From Demequina phytophila (GTDB lineage Bacteria; Actinomycetota; Actinomycetes; Actinomycetales; Demequinaceae): a stretch of 64,000 bases of DNA. Shown piece by piece: positions 9,061 through 16,679 of this stretch. Each line of letters starts with the position of its first letter. Position 1 is the first letter of the stretch. The notes below the pieces were generated by a model. That model ran no database searches and had not been told where the DNA came from. It saw only the letters and a list, made by a program, of their open reading frames with translations. The position numbers were made by a program, and so were the translations under genes. The stretch lies in the NCBI RefSeq assembly GCF_000971135.1, contig NZ_BBLW01000001.1, positions 62,001-126,000 of the forward strand. The letters run 5' to 3'.

Positions 9061-9921
9061 TCAGCCGAGCGGACCGTCCACCAGCACCGCGCGCGGGTGC
9101 AGCACCTCGAGCGCCACGCCCGGCGAGGTGGTCGCGATGGTCGTGTCGAACGGGCTCCAGGTCCCGCCGCCCGCGCGCCACTCCCCCGACCACGTGGTGG
9201 TCAGCGTGACCGTCGCCGCATCGAGAGAGCGCCCATACGCGTGCGTGACGGTGGCGTTCGGATACGGAGCTCCAGGGTCATCCGTGGTGGTCTCCTCGCC
9301 ATCGCCCCAGGTCCACGTGTAGTTCGCCGGCGTGGCGCGGATCTCGACTTCGGCTCCCAGGAGGATCGCGTTGTGGAAGCGCTGCGAGTCATCGGCGATG
9401 GCGATCGTGGGTACCGTCGCGTAGACGACGCCGGTGCCGGGCTGCAGGCTCATCTCGCTGGGCTCGGGTCGCAGCTCGGTCCACTCGCGCTCGATCAGCG
9501 CGAACAGGTCCTGTTCGTTCGGGCAGGTGTACCAGGTCGCCACCTGCCATCCGGTCCAGACGCCGTCGATGAGCTCGCGCCACCACGTCGGCAGGAGCGG
9601 CGTCATGCCGGCCTCGCACTCGGGCAGCTCTCCGGCCGCGAGGGGCGAGCAGTTCTCGTTGTCGGCGGTCTGTGGGGTTCTCCCGGCGCACGCGGGTGTG
9701 CGCAGCCACTCGATGGTGCGGCCGCTGGATGTCGAGGTCACTCCGCCGTTGCCCTCATCGACTTCTTCGAGCGCAGCGTTGACCTCGAATTCGCGCTCGC
9801 CCGCGCGAGCATCCAGATCTCCCAGTTCCTCCGGCATTTCGACGGTCAGCAACGCCGCGAACACGGCGGCGAATATAGCGGCCGTCATGAGTCTTCGCTC
9901 GCTACGCCACCGATCAACCAT
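9061..9921 (-). CDS. Secreted/anchored protein with a PKD-like C-terminal domain
   Basis: A 286-residue protein with an N-terminal basic patch and a hydrophobic stretch AAIFAAVFAALLTV (about residues 14-27), acting as a signal peptide or membrane anchor. The extracellular part has an acidic linker, Cys-containing segments (TPACAGRTP, ENCSPL, ELPECEAG, YTCPNEQ), and a C-terminal beta-rich region. That region contains YTWTWGDGEETTTDDPGAPYPNATVTHAYG, matching the WxxGDG..T..P.H.Y pattern of PKD domains, here interrupted and presented in parts. An alternative start at 9888 overlaps the upstream lipoprotein's stop as ATGA; 9921 keeps the positive N-region. Function unknown; probably acts at the cell surface with the preceding lipoprotein. 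Confidence 0.7.
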   Translation of the reverse strand: MVDRWRSERRLMTAAIFAAVFAALLTVEMPEELGDLDARAGEREFEVNAALEEVDEGNGGVTSTSSGRTIEWLRTPACAGRTPQTADNENCSPLAAGELPECEAGMTPLLPTWWRELIDGVWTGWQVATWYTCPNEQDLFALIEREWTELRPEPSEMSLQPGTGVVYATVPTIAIADDSQRFHNAILLGAEVEIRATPANYTWTWGDGEETTTDDPGAPYPNATVTHAYGRSLDAATVTLTTTWSGEWRAGGGTWSPFDTTIATTSPGVALEVLHPRAVLVDGPLG

Positions 9922-10517
9922 TGGTCGGCGACGAGCACTAGGCGAACGCCATATGTGACGCCACCGGGGCGGCCCACGCGAGTAGTGGTGCCGTCCGATT
10001 GAGTAACTTCGGCCTTGCTCAAGCGCGTTTCCAGTAGGACCGTCGCGGTGTCGTCACCAGTCATCGACCCTTGCGTCTGCCGATCCTCGACGACGATCTC
10101 GCCGCCTTCGTAGAGCCAACCTTCGTCCCGCACGCGCTCGGCGTTCTCGATCCCCTTCGCGCAGTACTCACACCCCTCGGCCGACAACGCCTCCCACACC
10201 CGCGTGTCCCCGGTCTGAAACATGGGCGCGTACTGCTCGAGGAAGAACGTCGCCGTCATCATCGCGCCGTACACGTCCGACCGCTCCGCGCCCTCGGGCA
10301 TCATCGCGAGCAGCTCATCATTCGTGAGCGCGGTCGCGGACGGAGACGGCGACGGCGACGCGGAAGGCGAGGGCGACTCAACGGCCACCACCGTCGGCGA
10401 CTCGGTCACGATGGGCTCGGCATCGGCCGTGCAGCCCGCGAGCGCGGCACACAGGCCGGCGGTCACAGCCGCCGCGAGCGCTCCGCGCGCCACCCGCCCC
10501 CCGTGGATGCCCCCCAT
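9885..10517 (-). CDS. Lipoprotein, DUF6318-like
   Basis: A 210-residue lipoprotein: signal GALAAAVTAGLCAALAGC with lipobox LAGC, then a Pro/Ser-rich linker (PSPSASPSPSPS), then a globular domain. The globular part has a CEYC pair (EGCEYCAKGIENA) and a C-terminal VTYGVRLVLVADQWLIGGV, resembling the actinobacterial DUF6318 domain, an NTF2-like fold predicted from other members. It overlaps the start region of the next gene (PKD-like protein), which suggests co-transcription and translational coupling. Probable surface protein; substrate or partner unknown. Confidence 0.75.
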   Translation of the reverse strand: MGGIHGGRVARGALAAAVTAGLCAALAGCTADAEPIVTESPTVVAVESPSPSASPSPSPSATALTNDELLAMMPEGAERSDVYGAMMTATFFLEQYAPMFQTGDTRVWEALSAEGCEYCAKGIENAERVRDEGWLYEGGEIVVEDRQTQGSMTGDDTATVLLETRLSKAEVTQSDGTTTRVGRPGGVTYGVRLVLVADQWLIGGVASEDS

Positions 10518-10619
10518 GAACCGAAGATAACGGACGAAACACCCTGGCAGAAGGGCTGGCGCGACGGCGGTGGAAAAGCGCCCGCATCGGCGGGCGCCGA
10601 GCCCCCGACCAGAATCGCC

Positions 10620-11096
10620 CTAGGAGGCCCGCCGCTTGCCGAGCCCGGGAAGGAACTTCCCGGTGCGCGCCGCGTACTCGGCATACCCGGGGTACGTGGA
10701 CACCAGGAACCGCTCCTCGACCCGGGTCTTCGCATCGAAGAATGCCGCGAGCACCACGCACAGCACCAGCGTCCACAGCTTCCCGGACCCCACGGCGAGG
10801 CCGAGCGCGACCACGACGATCGCCGCGTACATGGGGTGGCGGACGTATCCGTAGATCCCGCCCGCGGCGAGGCCCGCCCCGTTGGGCGTCGGCATCGGAG
10901 TGAGCGCGCGGCCCAGGTCCTTGCCGGACCAGAACATCCCCAGCAGGCCCAGCAGCACCAGCGTGCTCCCGAGCCACAGCGAGCCGTCGACGCCCGGCCC
11001 CGGCAGCAGCGCGGTCAGCCCGACGGCGAGGAACAGGAGCCCCTGCAGCCCGACGAGTGTGAGGCCCAGGAGGCGCCCGCGTGCAGGTGACGACAT
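10620..11096 (-). CDS. Isoprenylcysteine methyltransferase-like (ICMT/PEMT) membrane protein
   Basis: A 158-residue protein with four or five hydrophobic segments. It carries the family signature GIYGYVRHPMYAAIVV (about residues 78-93), followed by a C-terminal VEERFLVSTYPGYAEYAARTGKFLP; the RHP and the E..L...Y..Y pattern form the methyl-donor pocket in this class. Bacterial members methylate unknown hydrophobic substrates at the membrane. It is ten bases downstream of the acyltransferase gene on the same strand, so the patatin, acyltransferase and methyltransferase genes may form one lipid-related operon (inferred from spacing only). Confidence 0.82.
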   Translation of the reverse strand: MSSPARGRLLGLTLVGLQGLLFLAVGLTALLPGPGVDGSLWLGSTLVLLGLLGMFWSGKDLGRALTPMPTPNGAGLAAGGIYGYVRHPMYAAIVVVALGLAVGSGKLWTLVLCVVLAAFFDAKTRVEERFLVSTYPGYAEYAARTGKFLPGLGKRRAS

Positions 11097-11105
11097 CGTG
11101 CCAGG

Positions 11106-12278
11106 CTACCCGGCGCGTCGACGCGTCCCGGACGCCTCGCGCGCGACCGCCGCATCCGACACGGTCGGCTGGTGCGAGTCGATCCACGCGTCGACCGTCT
11201 CCCACCACGAGTACAGCCACTCCTCGCGCGCGTCACGATCGTCCGGCACGGCGGCATCCGTCGCGGTCCAGCCCTTGAGGACGATGCGCTTGTCGACGGG
11301 GAGCTCCCGCCACACGTCAGCGACGGTCGAGAGCCTCTCCAGGCCCGTGTGCCCCACGATGACCACGGCCGCGTCCGGCCGCGCCTCCATCGCGGCGAGC
11401 ACGCCGCCGGGATGCGGCGGCATCACGTGAGGCATCGCCTCGGCACGCGCGGCGAGGTCCGGGTGCCCCTGGTCCCGCAGCGCCTGGATGCGGCGTTCGC
11501 GCCGCTTAGGTGTCGCGTTCGCGCCCTCGGGGAAGATCAGCAGCGCGCCGTCGTCGCCCAGCTCGCCCGCGAGCGCCGCGATCGCCTCGGTCCCGCCTGG
11601 CGCCCCGACCGCACGGTGCCGGCGCGGGGTGAGGAACTGCGCCGGGATGCGATGCAGCAGGATGTCGATCGCCGGGTCCCACTGGAGCGTGTCCTTGAGC
11701 ACGATCGCGGGCGCCCGCCCGAACTCGTTGAGCAGCGCGTCGACGATGATGAACGAGTCCCCGGGACCCGCGTGCCGGCACACCACGATGAGCGGCCGTC
11801 CCGGCGCGATCGCGTCCAGGTCGGCGTCCTCGAGGTCGATCTCGAGCCTCAACGTCCACTTGACCTGGGAGAACAGGAGGCTCAGCATCGTCCGCGCAAG
11901 CGCGAGATGGTTCCGCCGCGACCGCTCCCCCATGACCCGCGTCCCGAACCCGTGCCACACCCACAGGCCGCCCAGCGCGAGCACGCACGCCGCGTCCCAC
12001 AGCAGGTAGAAGCCGGCGAGCCACACCACGCGCGTGAGCCGCAGCTTGCCCGGCAGCGCGAAGCTGACCACCGCCGCGACGAACACCAGGAACCACACCG
12101 CGATCGGCAGCCACACGAACGCCACCAGCACGATCGCGGGCGCAAGCACCACGCGTCGCACCCAGCGCGGCGGCAGCCGCCACCAGTGGGTGCGCCGGCG
12201 CGGCGCACCGCCGCCCGGGGGAGGACCGGACGAGGACGTGCCGGAGGACGATGCGCCGGTCGCCGGACCGCCGTTCAC
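11106..12278 (-). CDS. 1-acyl-glycerol-3-phosphate acyltransferase-like (PlsC) protein
   Basis: A 390-residue membrane acyltransferase. After a low-complexity Ser/Gly/Pro head, residues 30-110 hold several hydrophobic helices. The PlsC motifs follow: CRHAGPGDSFIIVD (H-x4-D) and LLIFPEGANATPKRR (the FPEG block). Such enzymes transfer an acyl chain to lysophosphatidate or similar acceptors. Translation starts at GTG 12276-12278, whose last bases overlap the stop of the patatin gene as GTGA, so the two are coupled. The Ser-rich head contains a dispersed GGACGATGC word (12246-12254), read as Ala-Ser-Ser. The acceptor is not known; the head is longer than usual for PlsC. Confidence 0.85.
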   Translation of the reverse strand: MNGGPATGASSSGTSSSGPPPGGGAPRRRTHWWRLPPRWVRRVVLAPAIVLVAFVWLPIAVWFLVFVAAVVSFALPGKLRLTRVVWLAGFYLLWDAACVLALGGLWVWHGFGTRVMGERSRRNHLALARTMLSLLFSQVKWTLRLEIDLEDADLDAIAPGRPLIVVCRHAGPGDSFIIVDALLNEFGRAPAIVLKDTLQWDPAIDILLHRIPAQFLTPRRHRAVGAPGGTEAIAALAGELGDDGALLIFPEGANATPKRRERRIQALRDQGHPDLAARAEAMPHVMPPHPGGVLAAMEARPDAAVVIVGHTGLERLSTVADVWRELPVDKRIVLKGWTATDAAVPDDRDAREEWLYSWWETVDAWIDSHQPTVSDAAVAREASGTRRRAG

Positions 12279-13105
12279 GCGCCTGTCCGGTGGCCGGCGA
12301 GGTAGTCGGCGGTCGCGGCCCGCGCGGCCTCGATGCGCGCATGGGTGCGGTCCAGACGCCGGTAGGCGCCCAGGCGTTCGTCGCCGGGCTGCTGCCCGCC
12401 GTACGGCAGCACGTGCAACTGGACGTGCGCCGGCACTGCGGCGCGTTCGCGCTGGAAGCGGTGGCGGCGGGAGATCTCGAACGCGATCCGGGCCACGTCC
12501 GCGGGCTTGCGGGGCGGGCCCAGCGGCTCCTCGATGCGCCCCACCTGCAGCACGTAGACGGTGGTCGCACCACGCGCGACCGCCTCCCCCACCGGGATCG
12601 AGTTGACGATCCCGCCGTCCACGAAGTGCTCGCCGTCGATCACCGTGGGCGGGAGCGCGGCCGGCACGGATGCGGAGGCCATCACCGCGTCCACCACCGA
12701 ACCCGTGTCGAACCAGTGCTCCGAGGCCCGCTCGATGGAGGCGGCGCACACGGCGAGCGGCACCGCGAGGTCCTCGAAGCGGGTGTCCGCACCGATCACG
12801 CCGGCCACCAGCCCGCGCAGCGCCTCCGGGTTGTTGAGGTGGGTCTTGTGCTTCGCGAGCCGCCGCAGCTGGCGGTACAGCGACTCGCCGTAGATGGCGC
12901 CCGCGGTGGGCGACGCCCACGTCTGCTCGAGCCGGTCGACGACGTCCAGGTGCGGGTCCTGCGCGACCGCGGCGCCGTTGATCGCACCGATCGACGTCCC
13001 CACCACCAGCTGCGGGGTGATGCCGGCCTCGAGGAGCGCACGCAGCATCCCCACCTCGGTGGCGCCCCGGACGCCCCCACCTCCGAGCACGAATGCGACG
13101 GTCAT
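12275..13105 (-). CDS. Patatin-like phospholipase
   Basis: A 276-residue serine acyl hydrolase of the patatin family. It shows the oxyanion loop GGGGVRGA (about residues 8-15), the nucleophile elbow GTSIG (about residues 41-45) and the catalytic Asp in FVDGGIVNSIP. The family cleaves acyl chains from phospholipids with a Ser-Asp dyad, usually in the cytoplasm or at the membrane. The end of the gene overlaps the start of a PlsC-type acyltransferase, a pairing that suggests phospholipid remodelling (inference). The gene is divergent from dipZ; only 81 bases separate the two starts, and the dipZ promoter lies in that gap. Confidence 0.92.
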   Translation of the reverse strand: MTVAFVLGGGGVRGATEVGMLRALLEAGITPQLVVGTSIGAINGAAVAQDPHLDVVDRLEQTWASPTAGAIYGESLYRQLRRLAKHKTHLNNPEALRGLVAGVIGADTRFEDLAVPLAVCAASIERASEHWFDTGSVVDAVMASASVPAALPPTVIDGEHFVDGGIVNSIPVGEAVARGATTVYVLQVGRIEEPLGPPRKPADVARIAFEISRRHRFQRERAAVPAHVQLHVLPYGGQQPGDERLGAYRRLDRTHARIEAARAATADYLAGHRTGA

Positions 13106-13152
13106 GTTCCCAGGTTAGGCGGCACATACCGCCCCGGGCGCGGCAGCGCGCC

Positions 13153-13180
13153 CCATCCCCGCGCATCGTCGCTCCGAACG
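13153..13180 (+). promoter_or_regulatory. SigK-type promoter of dipZ
   Basis: CCATCC (13153-13158), a 16-base spacer, and CGAACG (13175-13180) match the mycobacterial SigK consensus (-35 CCATCC, -10 CGAATA-like). The dipZ start codon is at 13187, about where transcription should begin, so the mRNA would be leaderless; consistent with this, no good ribosome site precedes it. The spacer includes GCATCGTC, a near-copy of the dispersed word. A matching element precedes the lipoprotein gene at 14901. Confidence 0.7.
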
Positions 13181-13186
13181 CCGGGC

Positions 13187-14887
13187 ATGATCACGCTCAT
13201 CGTCGTCGGACTGGTCTCCGGCATCATCACCGCCATCAGCCCGTGCGTGCTCCCGGTGCTGCCCGCGATCCTCAGCTCGTCGATCCAGGACGGCGCGACC
13301 AACCGGCGGCGGCCGCTGGTGGTGGTCGCCGGCCTGGTGACCAGCTTCGCGGTGTTCACCCTGCTGGGCGGCATCCTGCTGGCGAGCCTGGGCCTGCCCG
13401 ACGACCTGCTGCGCTGGACCGGGATCGTGGTGCTCGCCGTCGTGGGCCTCGGGCTGATGATCCCGCGCCTGGGCGAGCTGCTCCAGCGGCCGTTCGAGCG
13501 GGTCAGGCCGGCGAGGATGGACCGCGACGGGAACGGCTTCGTCATGGGGCTCGCGCTGGGCCTGGTGTTCGTGCCGTGCGCCGGGCCGATCCTCGCGTCC
13601 ATCACCGTGCTCGCCGCGACCAACGGCGTGAGCTGGGGGCTGGTGGCGCTGACGCTCGCGTTCAGCGCGGGCATCGCGATCCCGCTGCTGGTGTTCGGCT
13701 TCGCGGGGCAGGCGATCTTCGGGCGCATCAAGGCCGTCCGCGAGCGCCTGCAGCTGATCCGCGCGATCTCGGGCGGGGTCCTGCTCGCGACGGCCCTGGT
13801 GATCGCGACCAACGTCGCAGAGCCGCTGCAGCGCGCGGTGCCCGGCTTCCTCGCCGGCATCCAGAGCTCCATCGAGGACAACTCGTCGGTTCGCGACGAG
13901 CTCGACACGCTCGCGGGACGGCAGGGGGACGATGCCGCGGTCGCCTCGGGCGACCGCCTCACCTTCGACGAGTGCGCCGACGCCCCCGGCGAGCTCCACG
14001 ACTGCGGCCCGGCCCGCGACCTGCCCGGCATCCAGGCGTGGCTGCAGACCGACGGCGGGAAGGCGCTGTCGCTCGAGGAGCTGCGCGGCCACGTGGTGCT
14101 GATCGACTTCTGGACCTACAGCTGCATCAACTGCCAGCGCACCTTCCCCTACCTGACCGCGTGGGACGAGCGGTACCGCGACGACGGCCTCACGATCATC
14201 GGCGTCCACACGCCCGAGTTCGCGTTCGAGAAGGTCGAGGCGAACGTCGCGGACGCCGCGGAGCGGTACGGCATCGAGTACCCGATCGCGATCGACAACG
14301 ACTACGAGACGTGGCGCGAGTGGGACCAGCGCTTCTGGCCCGCGCACTACCTCATCGACCAGCAGGGCGAGGTCCGGCAGGTCCACTACGGCGAGGGCGC
14401 GTACGCGGAGACCGAGCAGCTGATCCAGCAGCTGCTCGACGCGCCGCCGCAGGCCGTGGTCGAGGCGGATCCCGGGAACCACACGTCGGGCCGGACGCCC
14501 GAGACGTACCTGGGCTACGGGCGTGGCTACGCGAAGGCCAACGGCGACTACCCGCGCGACGAGGCCCACGACTTCGGGACGGGTCCCGAGCCCTCCGCGG
14601 ACGGGGAGGTGTCGCTGTCGGGCACCTGGACCGTGGGTGACGAGGCCGCGAGCGCGGGTCCCGGCGCGGCGCTGACGATCCCGTTCTACGCGGCTGACGT
14701 GCACCTGGTGCTCGCGGGCTCCGGGACGGTCACCGTGACCCTCGAGGGCGATCCGGGCTACCGCGAGGTGGTCGAGGTGTCGGGGACGCCGGACCTCTAC
14801 GACCTCTACGCGGGCGAGCCGGTCTCCGACGTCATGCACCTCGAGCTGTCCGAGGGCGTGGAGGCGTACGCGTTCACCTTCGGGTGA
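13187..14887 (+). CDS. dipZ: Cytochrome c biogenesis/thioredoxin fusion protein DipZ
   Basis: A 566-residue membrane protein that passes reducing equivalents across the membrane. The N-terminal CcdA domain (about residues 1-230) has six or so helices with two Cys-Pro sites, SPCVLPVLPAIL (residues 18-29) and VPCAGPILASI. A Trx/TlpA-like extracellular domain follows, with YSCINCQRTFP (C313 and C316), HTPEFAFEKVEANV and RFWPAHYLID. The last ~100 residues form a beta-rich domain like that of mycobacterial DipZ. The gene is followed by a lipoprotein and by sigK-rskA, matching the mycobacterial neighbourhood of mpt83-dipZ-mpt70 and sigK-rskA, and carries a SigK-type promoter. The start was chosen from the CcdA N-terminus. 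Confidence 0.93.
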   Translation: MITLIVVGLVSGIITAISPCVLPVLPAILSSSIQDGATNRRRPLVVVAGLVTSFAVFTLLGGILLASLGLPDDLLRWTGIVVLAVVGLGLMIPRLGELLQRPFERVRPARMDRDGNGFVMGLALGLVFVPCAGPILASITVLAATNGVSWGLVALTLAFSAGIAIPLLVFGFAGQAIFGRIKAVRERLQLIRAISGGVLLATALVIATNVAEPLQRAVPGFLAGIQSSIEDNSSVRDELDTLAGRQGDDAAVASGDRLTFDECADAPGELHDCGPARDLPGIQAWLQTDGGKALSLEELRGHVVLIDFWTYSCINCQRTFPYLTAWDERYRDDGLTIIGVHTPEFAFEKVEANVADAAERYGIEYPIAIDNDYETWREWDQRFWPAHYLIDQQGEVRQVHYGEGAYAETEQLIQQLLDAPPQAVVEADPGNHTSGRTPETYLGYGRGYAKANGDYPRDEAHDFGTGPEPSADGEVSLSGTWTVGDEAASAGPGAALTIPFYAADVHLVLAGSGTVTVTLEGDPGYREVVEVSGTPDLYDLYAGEPVSDVMHLELSEGVEAYAFTFG

Positions 14888-14900
14888 GCGCGGTGCCCAC

Positions 14901-14928
14901 CCATCCGGCGCCCGCACCGCGCCGAACA
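14901..14928 (+). promoter_or_regulatory. SigK-type promoter of the Met-rich lipoprotein gene
   Basis: CCATCC at 14901-14906, a 16-base spacer, and CGAACA at 14923-14928 repeat the layout found before dipZ exactly, including spacer length. The start codon is at 14972, giving a leader of roughly 35-40 bases with an AGGGAGGA ribosome site. The match to the known SigK consensus, next to a sigK-rskA pair, supports autoregulated control of this transcript and, by read-through, of sigK itself. Confidence 0.7.
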
Positions 14929-14971
14929 CCAGCCGTCGGGCAACCCCAACCGCCCGGCACAGGGAGGAATC

Positions 14972-15253
14972 ATGTACCGAATGCGCACGCTCGCCGTTCC
15001 GGGTCTCATCCTGCTCGCCGGCACCGCGCTGGCGGCCTGCGGCGACACCGAGCCCGCCTCGACGTCCTCGGACGACACGATGATGGAGGAGTCCATGGAG
15101 CCCACGCCCATGGAGTCCGAGTCGATGATGTCCGACGACGAGATGATGGAGGACGAGGACGACTCGATGCACGACGACGAGATGATGAGCGAGTCCCCGT
15201 CGCCGGACACGATGATGTCGGAGGACGACGAGATGATGGAGGACGAGGGCTGA
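14972..15253 (+). CDS. Small Met/Asp/Glu-rich lipoprotein
   Basis: A 93-residue lipoprotein with signal MYRMRTLAVPGLILLAGTALAAC and lipobox LAAC (Cys at residue 23). The mature part is almost entirely Met, Asp, Glu and Ser in repeating units such as DDEMMEDEDD, DDEMMSES and SEDDEMMEDEG, with no aromatic residues and a single His. It is not a known family to me. Such composition suggests a disordered, methionine-rich metal binder or an oxidation sink on the outer face of the membrane (inference). It lies between dipZ and sigK, where mycobacteria have MPT70/MPT83, and has its own SigK-type promoter. The ribosome site AGGGAGGA is well placed. Confidence 0.85.
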   Translation: MYRMRTLAVPGLILLAGTALAACGDTEPASTSSDDTMMEESMEPTPMESESMMSDDEMMEDEDDSMHDDEMMSESPSPDTMMSEDDEMMEDEG

Positions 15254-15260
15254 TCCCCTC

Positions 15261-15920
15261 GTGACGGACGATGCGGAGGGCCAGGTGAGCGCGGAACGCC
15301 GGCTGGGCGCGGTGCCGGGGGGCGACCCCGACGGGCACCCCGAGACCCGGCGCGACGCCGACCCGCTCGGGGAGCTGCTGGTCCGCACGGGCCGGGGCGA
15401 CCAGGCCGCGTTCGAACAGGTCTACGACGCCCTGGCCGGACCGGTGCACGGCCTGGCCCTGCGCATCGTCCGCGATCCCCAGCTGGCGGAGGACGTCGCC
15501 CAGGAGGCGCTCGTCGAGGTGTGGCGGGTCGCGGCACGGTTCCGCCCGGAGCAGGGATCGGCGCGGTCGTTCGTGCTCACCATCGCCCACCGCCGCGCCG
15601 TGGACCGCGTCCGCTCCGAGCAGTCCCACGCGGACCGGCTCCTCACGCACGGCCCACGTCAGGCCACGACCACCACCGAGCAGGCCGACCATCCCGAGCA
15701 GGTGGTCGACGCGATCGACGCCCAGTGGCGCGCGGCGCGTGTCCGCAAGGGTCTCGCCGCGCTCACCCCGCTCCAGCGCGAGGCGCTCGAGCTCACCTAC
15801 TACAAGGGCTACACCAATCGGCAGCTCGCGGAGTCCCTCGGGATCCCGCTGGGCACCGCCAAGGCCCGGATCCGCGACGCGATGATCCGTCTCCGCGACA
15901 CCTGGGAGGGGACGCGATGA
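15261..15920 (+). CDS. sigK: ECF RNA polymerase sigma factor SigK
   Basis: A 219-residue sigma-70 family protein of the ECF type. Region 2 spans about residues 40-110 (AAFEQVYDALAGPVHGLALRIV, DVAQEALVEVW, SFVLTIAHRRAVDRVR) and region 4 about 160-215 (LTPLQREALELTYYKGYTNRQLAESLGIPLGTAK). The close pairing with a RskA-type antisigma and dipZ identifies it as SigK. It contains no cysteine, so the disulfide sensing proposed for the M. tuberculosis SigK cannot operate here. Translation starts at GTG, directly followed by a dispersed GGACGATGC word (15266-15274). It follows the lipoprotein gene by 7 bases and is probably transcribed from the upstream SigK-type promoter. Confidence 0.92.
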   Translation: MTDDAEGQVSAERRLGAVPGGDPDGHPETRRDADPLGELLVRTGRGDQAAFEQVYDALAGPVHGLALRIVRDPQLAEDVAQEALVEVWRVAARFRPEQGSARSFVLTIAHRRAVDRVRSEQSHADRLLTHGPRQATTTTEQADHPEQVVDAIDAQWRAARVRKGLAALTPLQREALELTYYKGYTNRQLAESLGIPLGTAKARIRDAMIRLRDTWEGTR

Positions 15921-16675
15921 ACGACAACGTGCACTCCCTCATCGGCGCCTACGCCGTCGACGCGGTCACGCCCGATGAGCGCACCGACTTCGAGTCGCAC
16001 CTCGCCGCCTGCGAGGACTGCACCGCCGAGCTCGCGGGCCTGCGCGAGGCGGCCGCCACGCTCGCCGCGGCAGAGTCCGTTGCTCCCCCGGCCGCGCTGC
16101 GCGCGCGGGTCCTCGACCAGATCGGCCGGACCGCGCAGCTCCCGCCGCCCACCGGGGACGATGCCCCGGTGGCGCCGCGCGCGGACGTCGCCCCCGCATC
16201 GTCCCGCCGCGAACGGCACGCCTGGCCCCGCCTGGCCGTCGCCGCGGCGGTGGCCGCGGTGCTCGCCGTGGGCGGGCTGGCGGGATCCGCGCTGCTGGGA
16301 CAGCGCGGCCAGACCGGCGAGGACCAGCTCGCGCTCGAGAAGGACGTGATGATGGTCACCAGCGCGCCGGATGCGCACGCGATGGACCTGGGGCTGGGCT
16401 CCGCTCACCTGGTGATGAGCGACAAGATGGGCTCCGTGGTCGCGATGGGCGAGGACTGCCCCGAGCCCACCGCCGGCATGGAGTACCAGCTGTGGGTGGT
16501 GATGGAGGACGGCTCCAAGCACGCCGGCCCCACGTTCGCGCCCGATTCCGACGGCACCTTCATGACCCTCATGGACATGGACATGGATGGCGTCGCGGCG
16601 TTCGCGGTGACGCAGGAGCCCATGGGCGGTTCGGAGCAGCCCACCACGGACGTGGTCGCGGAGGTGGGGCTGTAG
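15917..16675 (+). CDS. rskA: Anti-sigma-K factor RskA
   Basis: A 252-residue single-pass membrane protein overlapping sigK by ATGA, so made together with it. The cytoplasmic N-terminus has the zinc anti-sigma motif HLAACEDC (H-x3-C-x2-C, about residues 31-38) that clamps SigK. One helix, AVAAAVAAVLAVGGLAGSALL, crosses the membrane at about residue 112. The extracellular RskA domain follows, ending GVAAFAVTQEPMGGSEQPTT. Regulated proteolysis of RskA releases SigK in mycobacteria. The extracellular part is rich in Met and Asp (MTLMDMDMDGVA), echoing the neighbouring lipoprotein. The linker holds two oppositely oriented copies of the dispersed word (16156 and 16196). Confidence 0.92.
   Translation: MNDNVHSLIGAYAVDAVTPDERTDFESHLAACEDCTAELAGLREAAATLAAAESVAPPAALRARVLDQIGRTAQLPPPTGDDAPVAPRADVAPASSRRERHAWPRLAVAAAVAAVLAVGGLAGSALLGQRGQTGEDQLALEKDVMMVTSAPDAHAMDLGLGSAHLVMSDKMGSVVAMGEDCPEPTAGMEYQLWVVMEDGSKHAGPTFAPDSDGTFMTLMDMDMDGVAAFAVTQEPMGGSEQPTTDVVAEVGL
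16156..16204. repeat. Dispersed word GGACGATGC: inverted pair, with full list of copies
   Basis: Two copies face each other inside rskA. Exact copies in the window, by first base, are as follows. Plus orientation: 304, 3760, 5317, 5900, 12246, 13927, 15266, 16156, 19420, 25002, 26732, 28950, 30368, 34147, 36149, 38494, 48903, 56594. Minus orientation: 3996, 16196, 19218, 24542, 28087, 31560, 32754, 37120, 37893, 39792, 43943, 59428, 63313. Near-copies exist at 13162, 25236, 40263, 51310 and 59420. Twenty of the 31 extend to GGGACGATGC, and a few to GGGACGATGCGCGG. Fewer than one would be expected from base composition. Function unknown. Confidence 0.85.
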
Positions 16676-16679
16676 GGGT

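Noticed and set aside
12251-13186. N-terminal extension of dipZ upstream of 13187
   Set aside because: The extension is antisense to the patatin gene and lacks any CcdA feature; the CcdA domain begins exactly at MITLIVVGLVSG.
14972-15253. GATGATG-type repeats as a CRISPR or tandem-repeat array
   Set aside because: The repeats are codons for Met, Asp and Glu in one clear lipoprotein frame with a lipobox and ribosome site; units are irregular.
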